Translations under genes and position numbers: made by a program
Shown here: positions 20,492 through 31,250 of the stretch, in pieces
Layout of the letters: every line of letters begins with the position of its first letter
How positions within the stretch are numbered: position 1 is the stretch's first letter
The notes under the pieces: model-generated
The model's input: the letters and a program-made list of their open reading frames with translations, nothing else
Told to the model about the DNA's origin: nothing
Databases searched by the model: none
Assembly (NCBI GenBank): GCA_018136815.1
Contig: CM030939.1
Location: forward strand, 3,527,419 to 3,591,418
From: Isochrysis galbana
Taxonomy: Eukaryota; Haptophyta; Isochrysidales; Isochrysidaceae
Length of the DNA: 64,000 nt
Direction of reading: 5' to 3'

Positions 20492-22180
20492 CTCGGTGTA
20501 AGAGGTATCAGCGCTGTCTCACGAGGCATACCGCGTGAGGCGGAGGTGGAGGAAAGTCTCTCCTGCTTGGCCAACTCGACAGGCGCGAGAGGCGCGGCGG
20601 GAAGGAGCCGCCGGTGGGGCCGAGCGGCGAAGGCGAAAGCAACGGAAATAGCTGCGAGTCCAGAGCAGCTTCACCATGTGCCAACCTCAAAAAGCGGTTT
20701 GGTCCAGAAGTTCAAAGCCAAAGAAACCAAGGTAACAACCTGATGACGTGATGACTCGTCGAGACCTCTTCGTCAAGACCGCGAACGCGCGCACAGTCCC
20801 CCTCGTCTAAAAATGATTCGGTCTTTATAAGTCCGTGACAAGCGGACGATCGTGGTAGAATCAGAGTTTTCTTGTTGTCCTAGTTTCATCCTAGTGCTGA
20901 GGGACCGTGCCTCATCGGCAACGGAGCAACGGAGCCCCTCCCCCGCGATGGGGGTGTGCGCGGTTGGTGCATGGTTCGTCCGGTGTATATGGCTAGGGAG
21001 GGGTGCTAGCCAACAGCAACAGCCAACAAGACCCTCTGCTAGGGCGGTCAAACACGCCTTTCAACTTCTAAGGGTGAAAATTCACTAAATCAAGATTGAG
21101 GTTTTATCACGCGATTTTTAGGGTATTACATTGGTCCACCCCGCCGGCAAGCCAGAGCGCGGCGTGGAGCGCGAGTCGGCGGGGCGAGCGCGCGGGCAGC
21201 CGCCGGCGGGCGACTTCGGCGTAGACGAGCGCGAGTGCAATAAAAAAAATCCAACTGGGAAGATGCGCACCTGCACTGAGCCGCTGGCCGATGCCGCACG
21301 CCGACGCAGGTGAAGACGCAGGTGAAGATGTCCCTGCAGGCCCTGCAGAGACCCCGGCAGAGCCCGGGGGCGGGCGGGCGGGTCATCTGAGCGCCCCGGC
21401 TTGCATTCATGGTCATGTGTGGGGCCTAGGCACTAGGCTCCTTCAGACGGCGAAGGGGTAGCGTTGCGCACTCCCGGCGATGCTGGAGTGCTGCAGCGAC
21501 AAACTGCGAGGATGCTGCTGAGACTTCCGCTGCTGCGCTTCCCATGTCCGCATGAGTGAATGAATATCAGCTTGAGCTTGAGCTTGAGGATCTTGTTTTG
21601 AATAGAACGGGGGTGTGCGCGCGGGCTTCGATGTGCGCGCGCGGGCTCCGCAGCTGTATGTGGCGTGCCCACACACGGCGTGCACAATGTGATTGCAAGT
21701 CATCACACGTGCTGCGTAAAGAAACATCTCTTATACGGCTAGTTTACGTAGTTGTGGGCCTCAGTACGCAGAGGGAAAAAGTTGACATGCGCACGCACGG
21801 CGTCTCCGCGGGGGGACCGATGCACATCGCGCCGTGCCCATGCACGGCGTGCACCGATGTCACTGCAAGTCATCACAGGTTCTCCGTGCGAATATCTCTT
21901 AAACTGTGTGCTTATGTAGTTGTCGGCCTTAGAGGAAACGCAGAGGAAAAGCGCTGACACGGCGTCTCCCTCGGGGGAACATGCACCGCGGGGGAAAGCA
22001 GAGAAAAAAGTTGTTATGCTAGTCTTCATTTAATTTTAAATACTGCTCTATATACAACTGTGGACATTTGATCGCTCAATTCGACTGATGTCCCACAATT
22101 GACGGAACGACAGCTTCCTCATCGACAACGGGTGCAACTACGTCATCGTACCCGGGATATCGACTGGAATATACTCCACT
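20492..22180. other. Intergenic region with degenerate ~168-bp duplication
   Basis: No convincing gene. Two diverged direct copies lie at about 21676-21777 and 21844-21945. They share CACGGCGTGCAC, TGCAAGTCATCACA, AATCTCTTA-like and TACGTAGTTGTGGGCC-like words about 168 bp apart. Segment 21130-21400 is very GC-rich, with short CGCAGGTGAAGA duplications. The ORFs here are shadows. Confidence 0.5.
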
Positions 22181-22410
22181 GGCCTCCCCTGCCTCTCCCT
22201 CGCTCGCCTCGCTGGCCCTGGGTGCCGCCCTGAGGCCCCTGTCTGTCTGGCGACCAGGGATGATGGGGGGGGAGTCCGTACGAGAGCAGGGGGGGGGGGG
22301 GAGTCAGTACGAGAGCAGGCCCATGCGGGCGCTGCGAGTGCGGCTCGCGGCTCGCGGCCCGCGCCCACGAAGGGTCTGGGTCAGATTGTTGTCTGGCAGG
22401 GGCTGAGGTT
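22181..22410. repeat. Dispersed repeat R3, copy 1
   Basis: Matches 44115-44335 over about 200 bp in the same orientation. Shared words include CTGCCTCTCCCTCGCTCG, CTGAGGCCCCTGTCTG, GGCGACCAGGGATG, GTCAGTACGAGAGC and CCCATGCGGGC. An internal GGGGGGAGTC.GTACGAGAGCAGG unit is duplicated here. Related GC-rich words recur at 43990-44110, 49890-50110 and 58850-58990. Confidence 0.75.
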
Positions 22411-22589
22411 GATTGTACGGGCCAACCCCGGGGGGTGTCCGCGATGGAGAGGGGGGGCCGCGAGGCCCCCATTGACCCCCACTTATAAAAGTAGGTTAGG
22501 CCTCTGTACAAACACGGTAAACTCGTGTTTACCACGTAGGATTAGGGGTAGAGCGGTAGAGCGTGAGCGTGCGTGACGGAGGACGGAGG

Positions 22590-22822
22590 CCTAGATGGGA
22601 AATACGAAATACGGTGCTGGGGCCTGCAAACTGCAAATAGATAGCAATATACAGCCAAATACATACGTATTTGGCCTCCGTCCGGCCTCCGGCCAAATAC
22701 ATTTCAAATGCATTCGAGGCCTACAACCCACAACCCAGGACGCGCTTCAAATACAGTCAAATACATATGTATTTGGCCTCTGGCCGAATACAAATACGGT
22801 GAATACGTATTTCCCATCTAGG
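22590..22822. mobile_element. 233-bp element with perfect 17-bp terminal inverted repeats (MITE-like)
   Basis: The ends are CCTAGATGGGAAATACG (22590-22606) and its exact reverse complement (22806-22822). The inside is itself rich in palindromes such as AAATACATACGTATTT and AAATACATATGTATTT, so the element could fold into one long hairpin. There is no coding capacity. GGACGGAGG-like words flank both sides, but a clean target-site duplication is not certain. Confidence 0.7.
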
Positions 22823-22872
22823 GACGGGGACGGAGGGCGGAGGGGGAGGGGGGGAAAGGAGAGAGGGGGGTC

Positions 22873-22945
22873 GAATCGCACCGTTTACCATTTCTTGGTT
22901 TTGATTTTCGTGGTGGTGGTGGCAGGTGGCCCTCCTGGAGGCTTT
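22873..22945. repeat. Dispersed repeat R4, copy 1
   Basis: Shares GAATCGCACC, GATTTTCGTGG and GGCAGGTGGCC.CCT.GGAG with 63635-63692. Here it leads directly into the 64-bp tandem repeat at 23031. Confidence 0.65.
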
Positions 22946-23030
22946 CATTGGTTCTTGGGCAAAGCGGCACGGTCAAAATATGCAGCCCAACCCTTATTAA
23001 TAAGTAGTAGTCGTAGTTAAATAAAAGCCC

Positions 23031-23158
23031 CCTGGGTCAACCAAGTATAAGCTTAGTTGAGTATACTCTAGAGTAAAGTAAAGTACTCGTACGCCCTGGG
23101 TCAACCAAGTATAAGCTTAGTTGAGTATACTCTAGGGTAAAGTAAAGTACTCGTACGT
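23031..23158. repeat. Two-copy 64-bp tandem repeat containing AACCAAGTATAA
   Basis: Two nearly identical 64-bp units (starting 23031 and 23095) differ at one or two bases. Each contains the word AACCAAGTATAAGCTTAG, a version of which also occurs at 50744 and 59368. The tract ends about 130 bp before the purple acid phosphatase ATG. Confidence 0.9.
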
Positions 23159-23287
23159 ATCGGTAGAGCTCTCTCTAGGAGAGCTCCGACGGCCCGGCGG
23201 CTGAGAGAGAGGGGAGCCCCTCCCCCTTCCCCTCTGCCTGGCCCCCCCCCTCCCTCCCCCGCCCGGCGCGCGCGCGGGGGGAGAGAG

Positions 23288-24800
23288 ATGGAGGGCGTCC
23301 GGCGGCGCGGTGTGAAGCTCCTCACCCTCTTACTCGCGGCGGGGCGAGGCGCGGCGGATGGTGTCACCTCAGCGTACCGGCGGCCTCGGGGGGCGCGGAT
23401 GCTCTCCGACGTGCGCATCCAGCCACATGCCCGCTGCGCCCGCCCGCTCGCCGGCTGCTCTGAGCAGGTGCACCTTGCCCTCGGCGGCCCCTCTGCAATG
23501 ATTGCCTCGTGGGCAACCTCAGACGACACGACCTCGTCGGCGGTGACATACTGGGGGCCGGATGGGATCGAGCGGGTCGCGCACGGCCGCGCAACCGCAT
23601 ACTCGCAGATCCTCTTCATTGACCACAACCTGCTCGACCCAGAGATTGGGCTGCCTGGCGCAACTGGCGAGGAGCTCAAGCACATGCAGGACACAAGGGC
23701 GTGGGCGCACGACCCGTGGACAGGCGCGCGCGGAGACTCGTGGAATGACGGAAAAAAATTGCGCACGGGTCTTGGAAGCTACGACAATCCAGCCGAGATC
23801 TACACCTCCCCAGTCCTGCACTCGGTCACTATGACGCAACTCCAGCCGGGTACTACGTACGGCTATCGTGTTGCAGGCGACTCGCGCAATTTCTCCTTTA
23901 CGACGCCACCCGAGCCGGGCGCGGCGGCCTTCCCGCTTACCATCGGCCTCACAGCTGACCTTGGCCAGACAACAGTCTCCGCGGCCAACGTGCGCGCGCT
24001 GCGCGAGTTGTTGGCCAACGCCCAGCCGCATGCGGGCGTCGTCCTCCTCGCTGGCGATCTATCATATGCTGATGGCTACTACTCGCGTTGGGATACCTTT
24101 GGTCGGATGCTCGAGCACCTTGCGTCGGAGATCCCAGTGATGACGACGGGGGGCAACCACGAGATTGGTGACTCCGAGTCCTGGGTGTCCTACAACGCGC
24201 GCTACCCAATGCCACACGAGGCATCAGGGTCGGTCACCAACTTGTGGTGGGCAGTGGATGTCGGTCCGGCGCACGTAGTCTCGCTCTGCTCATATGCGGA
24301 GACCCGTTCGGGCTCGTTGCAATATCGCTGGCTCGAGCGCCATCTGTCCACCATCGATCGGTCGGTGACACCCTGGCTCATTGTCATGATGCACGTACCA
24401 TGGTACAACTCCAATGTGAGTGGAGCAGATGAGTTCGCGCTCACCGAGACCTCTTGATTATGCAACGCCTTGTTCTCCTGCCCCAGCGCTCTATCCCTCC
24501 TCGTCCCCGGCTCAAGCCCGTGTGCACTCTCTGCCCACTGCGTCTGATGTCCGCCCCCTCCCGCATCGCCCGCTTGCCGTTCACTTTACCTCTATGCGTG
24601 CTCGCAGACCGGGCACATTGCTGAGGCGGAACTGATGCGCCAACACATGGAGCCCCTTTTCTACCGTTTCGGTGTCGATCTTGTTCTATCGGGCCATGTC
24701 CACGCCTATGAGCGTATGCACGCAACTTATCGCGGAGAGCGTAATCCCTGTGGCCCGGTGTACCTCAACTTGGGCGATGGTGGCAACCGCGAGGGTGCAT
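23288..24800 (+). CDS. Purple acid phosphatase, secreted; 3' end lost in assembly gap
   Basis: Two exons, 23288-24415 and 24608-24800, with a 192-nt GT-AG intron in phase 0. The join restores VPWYNSN-TGHIAEAE, the expected family sequence. The N-terminus (KLLTLLLAAGRGAA) looks like a signal peptide. An Fn3-like domain is followed by the metallophosphatase domain. All five metal-ligand blocks are present: a DLG block (TADLG), GDLSYADGYY, GGNHE, MMHVPWY and GHVHAYE. These normally bind Fe(III) with Fe, Zn or Mn and hydrolyse phosphate monoesters at acidic pH, often for phosphate scavenging. The sequence breaks off after GPVYLNLGDGGNREG, where perhaps 50-80 residues would normally remain. The start ATG follows a purine-rich leader. 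Confidence 0.92.
24416..24607 (+). other. Intron in purple acid phosphatase gene
   Basis: GTGAGT donor and CTCGCAG acceptor, 192 nt, phase 0. The frame hits a stop soon after the donor, and removing this segment restores a continuous family-like protein. Confidence 0.88.
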
Positions 24801-24900
24801 NNNNNNNNNNNNNNNNNNNNNNNNNNNNNNNNNNNNNNNNNNNNNNNNNNNNNNNNNNNNNNNNNNNNNNNNNNNNNNNNNNNNNNNNNNNNNNNNNNNN
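24801..24900. other. Assembly gap (100 N)
   Basis: Exactly 100 N, the conventional placeholder for a gap of unknown length. It removes the 3' end of the phosphatase and the 5' end of the sulfotransferase, so their spacing is unknown. Confidence 0.99.
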
Positions 24901-27300
24901 GCCGTCTCCACATCCTCGAAGACCGACCTGCGGGAGCGCAAGGAGACCTTCTTCTTCGGCGGCACGCAGGTCAAGTTCTGGGATGGCGACTTCCTCGAGT
25001 TGCATGGCCCGGATCCGCGCACCGGGGCGAATGCCAACCTTCCGGGGCTTTGGCCGTGGTGGAAGGCAAAGCACCGTCAGCAAGTCGAGACGAAGTTGCA
25101 TGTTGACCGGCTTGTGGACGCTGCTCGTGCCGGTCAAGTGAGAGAAGGCAAGTTCATGCTGGGAGACCGGCTGCCCCAACCGCAGATGCGGGCTCTGAAG
25201 AAAGAGGGGGAGAAAAGCGCGTGGCTGGCGCACAAGTCGCGGATCGACAACATGTGTACCGAACCGCGATTCTCGCGTTCATGCAACATGGCGATCCATG
25301 TCGACCTCATCGAGAAAGTAGGAGGCGGGGCCACCATCGAAGGAGTGCCGCCGGAGGTCATCGCGATAGCTCGCGCTAATTGCTCATCGAGAGCGCGCCA
25401 TGCGCCTCGGTGTTCCGATTATGGTACCGGTCGCTACCGGCGCGGCACCCCCACCATACCGGGTGGTGGCCGCAACCAGTGCTCTCACCCCGCCTGCGAG
25501 CGCATTGCTCACGGTATGCCGCAGTCGTGGTCTGGCCCGTGCGGCTGGGTCCCCGAGCTCGACGAGAAGTACGGCCTCACCGATGTGTACTGCCTCCGTT
25601 CCGTGACTCCTTGGGCAACCGCAAAGGCAAGCACTGCACCCCTTCTGCTCTCTGCCTCCCATACACACCTGTCGGGCCCGCTGCTGCAGGCAATATCCCG
25701 ACTGGGCTTTACTCAGACCTTCTCAAGCGTGCAAAGCGCGCGCACCTTCAGTGCGTACGACCCCGTGCCGTGTGCAGGAGCTCAATCTATCTGTGGTTGA
25801 TTTCACCCCTAACTATTTGTGCGATCCTGATGCCATGCGGCGCATCCACTCGTCAACAACGGAGCCACGGCGTCTTCGCTTCATCGTTGTTATGCGCGAC
25901 CCTGTCATGCGTGCCTTCTCTGAGTGGTCCATGTTCGCACTCGGTTGGAATTGGGATCACGTCAAGAATTTCACCGAATCGATGCGGGTGCGTAACCAAA
26001 TGACCCGATGCTGGGGTCCGCCTACACGTCACTGTCTGCGTCCTTGTGCGCCATCGAGTCAGGCTTGGTTTGAACCTTCCCACATTGTTCCCCTTCCCAG
26101 GTAAAGCTTCACGTGCTTCGAACCTGCAATCGAACACTCTATGAGAACCCACTGCTAATTGAGAAGCTACCAACCGATGAGCTCGGAGGATATGTGCAAC
26201 GTTGCTTCCTACAGGTAATTTGATGGTTTACATCTCCTTCCACGATGACCACCTGCTCGGGCGTTTCGATGGCGTGGCCAGTTTAGCGCATGGCGCCGCC
26301 TGCAGTCGAGCGGCCCGGAGGCATTCCCCGCCTCTCTCTGCTCCCAGCCTGCCTCTTGCCCCGGTTTGCTAGCCTTAGAGATAGCTAGCATTTGCAACGG
26401 CGTTGCACCGGGTTCATGTCTTGAGCGAGCATGCCATGCCTCACAGGGCAGAGCAATGATGTATCCGCACCTATCAATGTACGCGCCCTGCATCATTCAC
26501 GCGCTGCGCTATTTCGAACGCGATCAGTTCCTCTTCTTGCGCTACGAGGACCTCATGAGGATGGATGCAGCCTCAATTGTGCGGCTGGTGGGACGTTTCA
26601 CAGGTGACGCAACGCCGGTACCCTCCTTGGCGCCACAGTTGTTTGGCCGCCATCCGTCCAATCGCACTCATCATAATACACGGCCTCGCCATTACACCGA
26701 TTCTTGGGGCCCTCCGGTAGTTGCCACCCGCGCCCAGGCTTGTCACGAGAGCACGGGTCGATAAGCGGCACCACATTCACTTAAACCGCCATCATATTGC
26801 CAGGACTGCACGTCGACGATCACCTCGTCGCCACAGCCGTTTCCGAGGGCAAATGTTCGCCGTATAAGGACCCCAAGGTGATCGCCGCCGAAGCCGCTGC
26901 CAAGGCAGCGAGGGCGCGCGCGCACGGCAAGCGCGAAGGCGCAGCCCCGAGGGAGGTGGCCAAGCCCATGTCCTTCTCCGGCCAATCACCCGAAGCGTCA
27001 GAGTATCTGACCGGTGATACGGGCATCGCCCTCGAGCGCTACTTCGACCCGTTCAACGAGATGCTTGCTCGCGTGATTGGACCCGACTTCCATTGGAGAC
27101 AAAAGGACCACTGGAAAAGGCAACTCAATGCGACCGAGTTGCAAGCAGCCCGTGCTGCGCTTGCTGCTAGGTTCAAAAAGCGCGACGAGAATATGCGCTC
27201 AACGGCTATTTCGCGTGCCACCATGATGAAGAAAAGCCGGGAATGGGCGTTACAAAAAAGTCATGATCACGTGGGCCGGAGACTACGCTTCTTCCGCTAG
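24901..27300 (+). CDS. Sulfotransferase-family protein, five exons, 5' partial
   Basis: Exons inferred at 24901-25602, 25778-25987, 26101-26214, 26447-26603 and 26804-27300. All junctions are GT-AG and the phases agree (0,0,0,1), giving 559 residues after the gap. Family marks are an early RERKETFFFGG (like the KE.HFF block of carbohydrate sulfotransferases), the 3'-phosphate-binding block RFIVVMRDPVMRAFSEW, then ALRYFERDQFLFLRYEDL, and finally LERYFDPFNEML near the end. The 5'-PAPS loop is expected just upstream and would lie in the N gap. Such enzymes move sulfate from PAPS to glycans or other acceptors in the Golgi. A Lys/Arg/Ala-rich tail follows. The 25603-25777 intron is the least certain, since it contains a coding-like LYSDLLKRAKRAHL stretch. 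Fusion to the phosphatase cannot be excluded. Confidence 0.82.
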
Positions 27301-27694
27301 CTCCCGCTAGCGAGATCAAGTGGGCGAAAAGACATGCTCACACGAATGTGAACATGAGGGCCGGGGGGGGGGGGGGGGGGGGGGGGGGGGCTGAAATAAG
27401 CGCTTGCGCACGCAATGCCGCAGTGCACACTCGGACGAGCATACCTTTTCGATTCATTAATTCGATTGCTGTTTGAGCAGCGTTCACCATCGCGAAGTTG
27501 TTGTTCCACCGCAAATCAGAACCATTATGATGAGTGATTAGCAATTTCCTGATAGTGCTAAAACTTTATGATATTCTTAACGCGCACGTGGTCGTGGACC
27601 CACTACTTTCACGCATCAAAACTTTCTACACCCCCACTCCCCCGGCCTTTCCCCCCCGCCGTCAGTCAGGCGACTTTAAAAAGGGAAATAGGGG
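27301..27694. other. Intergenic region with long poly-G run
   Basis: A run of about 28 G at 27363-27390 lies just after the sulfotransferase stop. No gene was recognised. Confidence 0.6.
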
Positions 27695-27890
27695 TTAAAA
27701 AACCTTTTAATATTCTCTCCTCGCGCGTGGCACTAGGTTTCGCTTCTGTAGCCACGCCCTTTCCCTTCCCTCTCCCTCACTACCCGCCTTGCGGCAACTC
27801 CCCTTGTGCTCTACGTGCAGGGGCTCAGGTTGTAGGGGGGGGCTGGGTTGGGCAGGGTGCACCTGCCCCCAGCGAGCGTCCTCGCCTTCC
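27695..27890 (-). mobile_element. Retroelement 3' tail, copy B
   Basis: The reverse complement matches the 3' UTR of copies A and C: GGCGAGGACG, GCAGGTGCACC, GAGCACAAGGGGAGTTGCCGC, GGGCGTGGCT, and the terminal GAGAATATTAAAAGG followed by Ts. No coding part remains, so this is a very short 5'-truncated insertion. Confidence 0.75.
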
Positions 27891-28208
27891 TCCTGCGTCG
27901 CTGGGTGGCATGTTTCTTTTCAACGATTTTCGGATGTCGTGTCTCCGCTGATTTGTCTTACAAAATGTACTGCCTATACTTAAATAATTGACTTCCACGC
28001 TTTTTGCAGCGATTCGCGTAGGTCATTGCCTCCTCGTTTTCGATCAGAGCTAGCGGCCAGGTCGTTTGCCTTCATTTGGTACCCCTCGTTTCCAAATACG
28101 CGATGCGGGGCCACCACGAGGGAGTCCCAATCCTAGGGGTGGGACTCCCAAGGGGGGCGAGGGAGGGTGAAGGCGCGGGGGGGGGGGGGGGGGGCACTCT
28201 CGGCCGCG
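27891..28208. other. Intergenic spacer
   Basis: A G run at about 28178-28195 and an imperfect duplication of GGGAGTCCCA/GGGACTCCCA near 28120-28150 are visible. Nothing else was recognised. Confidence 0.5.
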
Positions 28209-29087
28209 TCACAGGTACCCCTCCTGCCCCTGCGCCCTGTCCCTGCGCCCCTGCTCTCCCTCTTTGTCGACCCCACCTCTCCCTCCGCCCCCTCGACTCC
28301 GCAGTGCTCCTGGAATGTCATCGTCTCCGGCCAAGGATCTCTTAGATGCTTGTGGCGGCGCTGCAGAGTAGTCGCCGACGAGCATGAGTTTTGCCTTGCA
28401 CCAACGGCCCATGTATGGCTCGATGAGTGCCCACATCGACGGGTAGCGTTCCTTGGCCAGATCCACGCGGAAGTCTCCACATCCACGGCCCATACCGGAG
28501 GCTGTGACGAGCAGCATCGCCAGGATGGCACCGCTCATGCCCTCCTCCATGTGTTCGCAGAACTTGAGGGCTGGGCTCCGGATCTCCTCGTAGGTGCGGT
28601 GACCGAGTCGCTTGGCGAGGACCTTTTGCTGCGCTGGCGGCACCTTTTGCTGCGCTGGCGGCACCTTTTGCTGCGCTGGCGGCACCTTTTGCTGCGCTGG
28701 CGGCACCTTTTGCTGCGCTGGCGGCACCTTTTGCTGCGCTGGCGGCACCTTTTGCTGCGCTGGCGGCACCTTTTGCTGCGCTGGCGGCACCTTTTGCTGC
28801 GCTGGCGGCACCTTTTGCTGCGCTGGCGGCACCTTTTGCTGCGCTGGCGGCACCTTTTGCTGCGCTGGCGGCACCTTTTGCTACGCTGGCGGCACTTTTT
28901 GCTGCGCTTGCAGCGTTGACTGCTGCAAGGCCTGCCTTACCGAGCTGAATCGTCCCGTGAGCACGGATATGGCGGCCTCCCGCGATGCTTGCTCCTTCTT
29001 GCTGCTTAGTGGTGCGTACGTGTCTGTGGCTGTGTGGTCTGGTGTGGTCGCCTCTTGAGCTGCCTCCAAGGGCGGAGCTTCCGACAT
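28209..29087 (-). pseudogene. Unrecognised protein with 14 heptapeptide repeats, interrupted by one nonsense codon
   Basis: From the ATG at 29087 the frame runs 292 codons to a TGA at 28209, with one internal TAG at 28881-28883. The N-terminus (MSEAPPLEAAQEATT) is polar and is followed by KKEQASREAAISVLTGRF. A Lys-Val-Pro-Pro-Ala-Gln-Gln heptad array follows, then a 130-residue region starting KRLGHRTYEEIRSPALKF, with Cys and Gly and an aromatic YPSMWALIEPYMGRW segment. The TAG falls where every other unit has CAG for Gln, so it is a single C-to-T change within the array. It could be a real disabling mutation, an allele or an assembly error. No family recognised. The glycine/acid-rich end may be intron or UTR read-through. 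Confidence 0.5.
28621..28914. repeat. 21-bp tandem repeat, 14 units
   Basis: Twelve units from 28621 to 28872 look identical. Unit 13 (28873-28893) carries the change that creates a stop codon on the minus strand, and unit 14 (28894-28914) is diverged. Because 21 is a multiple of three, several frames stay open: the minus-strand heptad is KVPPAQQ, and the plus strand gives Cys- or Leu/Arg-rich artefacts. Confidence 0.95.
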
Positions 29088-29543
29088 GTGTCTTGACAGA
29101 TAAAGGCGGGAAACTCTGCCCTTTGTCCTTTGTCTTTTCAATATATAGGCCGAGGTGTTATAAAGTAATATCAATACAGTATACAGCACGAGGGGGCGTC
29201 ATCGGGGCGCGGCGCAGTGAAACCCCTCGCGGCCAGCAGAACGCTGTTTCCCTTTTTGCAGAAGGTTGTTTTCCTCGGGTTTCACCCAGCTTTACTCGGT
29301 AGTCGAGCAAGTGAAACCCCGGAGTGAAACCCGAGTGAAACCCGAGTGAGACCTTCTCGAAAACCCTCTTTTACAATGTCAGATTTTTGGCAACGAGAGG
29401 TAGGCGAGTTGGCCCTTTCTTAGAAGCTTCTCGAGCCCGCGGGATCACCGACGGGGTGTCGGCGGTTCCTTGCCTCCGCCGTCTCCAGCCAGCCTTCCCT
29501 CACGCACTCGCCTCTGTCGTCTTTGTCCTGATAGATCAGAGCG
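29088..29543. other. Intergenic region with GAGTGAAACCC repeats
   Basis: This divergent spacer separates the heptad-repeat gene from the SOUL gene. Short direct repeats of GAGTGAAACCCG occur at about 29305-29350, with a related word near 29218. It probably holds both promoters. Confidence 0.45.
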
Positions 29544-30221
29544 ATGGGTATTGTGTTTGGCAAGATTGGCGTCGAATGCGCCGCGCACGACGTGCTGCGG
29601 CAGCTGGGGCCAAACGTGCAGCTGAGACGCTACCACCCGTCGGTGCTCGTCGAGACTCCATGTGTTGGCATCAATGGGAAGGAGAATGGCGATGCCTTCC
29701 GTCGCCTCGCAAAGTACATAGGGGTCTTTGGAGACCCAAAGAATGAGGGCAAACAATCCATCGCTATGACTGCACCCGTGGTGAACTCAACGACTGGGGA
29801 GAAGATCGCAATCACAGCGCCTGTGATCAATGCAACGAATGCACAGGGCAGCAAGGAGGGGGAGCAAGTGGCAATGACGGCGCCTGTGGTCAACACTCCA
29901 GGCACGATGGCCTTCGTCTTGCCGTCCAAGTACAAGAGCGTCGAAGAGTCTCCAAAGCCGCTCGACCCTCTGGTGACCTTGCGACAGCTGCCTGAGCGGG
30001 ATGCGGCAGTGCTCACCTTTGGTGGGTATGCAAGTGCTGCTGTTGTGGAGAAGCGCGCACGTGAGCTTGCGGATGCTCTGAACAAAGAAGGAATAACTCC
30101 GATCCACCCACCAGTGTGTGAAAACCATCTGCCTAAGTACGAGGTGCTGCGCTTCAATCCTCCATTCACCATTTCGTTCTTGCGTACCAACGAGATTCTG
30201 ATGGAGATCTCGAGGCAATAG
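29544..30221 (+). CDS. SOUL/HEBP family haem-binding-like protein
   Basis: 225 aa, single exon, starting at ATG 29544. The family pattern is clear: VQLRRYHPSVLVET near the start (the usual 'v.ve.R.Y'), AFRRLAKYIGVFG, then the hallmark repeat IAMTAPV (SIAMTAPVV, IAITAPVI, VAMTAPVV). Next come MAFVLPSKYKSVEESPKP and a C-terminal PKYEVLRFNPPF..FLRTNEILMEI. SOUL proteins bind haem or tetrapyrroles in the cytosol or plastid. Three MTAP-type motifs in a row is slightly expanded. There is no clear targeting peptide, so a cytosolic location is likely. The nearby protoporphyrinogen oxidase is also a tetrapyrrole gene, but I would not infer functional linkage. Confidence 0.92.
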   Translation: MGIVFGKIGVECAAHDVLRQLGPNVQLRRYHPSVLVETPCVGINGKENGDAFRRLAKYIGVFGDPKNEGKQSIAMTAPVVNSTTGEKIAITAPVINATNAQGSKEGEQVAMTAPVVNTPGTMAFVLPSKYKSVEESPKPLDPLVTLRQLPERDAAVLTFGGYASAAVVEKRARELADALNKEGITPIHPPVCENHLPKYEVLRFNPPFTISFLRTNEILMEISRQ

Positions 30222-30668
30222 GCGTCTTGCGGAGCCTCAAGGTTCGAACAAGCCGCTATCCAGCAGGACCTCGAACAAACAGTGGACAATTGATTGAGGT
30301 TGTTTACTTTACTTTCCATGAATCCTCATTCCTTCCTGGATGCGATGCTCGAAATTGCTTTGACTAGTCGCCTATTGCTGGTGATGTTGAGGTTACTCAA
30401 GGAGACCATGGGGCATGTATGGGATATCACACACATTGACCTCATTTGAATGGTTATGGGTTGGCTGATGACGATGTAGTGGTGTCGTCTATGTGATTCG
30501 ATCGTTGATGTACAAAGATTTTACGTCGTTAGAGAATTTAATTTTTAACGAATGATTATGGTTTATGGGTCGCGATGCGACAAAAGTTTTACAAAAGGGA
30601 CGGGACTAGCGCTCACTGCTCACTCAAGACAGGACTCCCTGCCGCGGCAAGCGCAGGCACCCGTCCCC
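30222..30668. other. Intergenic, SOUL 3' flank
   Basis: Moderately AT-rich sequence downstream of the SOUL stop, probably containing the 3' UTR. No gene or repeat was recognised. Confidence 0.5.
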
Positions 30669-30928
30669 CCTTATGGCACCGAGCTCTTCACCAGCTTTCT
30701 ACCTACGCTCTACGCTAGCCGGAGCGTCTCTCCCTCCACACTCAGGCAGCCCGCCACGCCAGGATCCTGTGTTTTGGTGTGGCAGGCAGGGGCAAGGGGC
30801 CTAGCTAGTGGGAGGGTGAGGAGCAACTCATCAAAGAGGAGCTGTGGGGAAGGAGATGGCTGGGTGGGGGCACTATACCCTTGCGCTAGGCATGGGCAGC
30901 GGCGCCACCTCAAGCCTCAAGACATGTC
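30669..30928. repeat. Dispersed repeat R1, copy 2
   Basis: Pairs with 9719-9960 in the same orientation. The shared ends and the core GAGCTGTGGGGAAGGAGATG..TGAGTGGGGG-like segment are well conserved. Confidence 0.8.
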
Positions 30929-31250
30929 CCGCGGTATTGTCGCATCCGCGATGGATCCTTTTTGTTTTAGAAGTCGTCTACGTTTCTATGCCCCCTCCTT
31001 GTAGGTGTAGACTAGTCACCGTCACCTGTTTCGGATGCCCCTCCGTCCTCTCCTACGTTTACTTTCTAAGTCCCGTGAGATCTCCTCTCTCCTCTCTTTT
31101 CACGTGAGGAGAGGCGACGGGCCTCCTCTCTTCTTTCCTTTTTTTTTCGCTTTCCTCTTTTTCCTCCTGCTCACCCCCCTTTCTTCGCGTATCCCGTTAC
31201 GTTAGTTATCTACGTGTTACCGTGAATGTGCGTGTGACAATGGTGTATGG

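Noticed and set aside
22090-22165. FLIDNGCNYVIV as a possible retroviral-type aspartic protease site
   Set aside because: DNG is not the expected D-[ST]-G, a stop lies a few codons upstream, and no other protease motif follows.
25603-25777. Extra exon GLYSDLLKRAKRAHL inside the sulfotransferase
   Set aside because: It would need a second intron of only about 27 nt. The single 175-nt intron keeps phase 0 on both sides. Not fully excluded.
28167-28919. Leu/Arg- and Cys/Gly-repeat plus-strand ORFs
   Set aside because: They are shadows of the 21-bp array. The minus frame has non-repeat sequence on both sides that looks more like protein.
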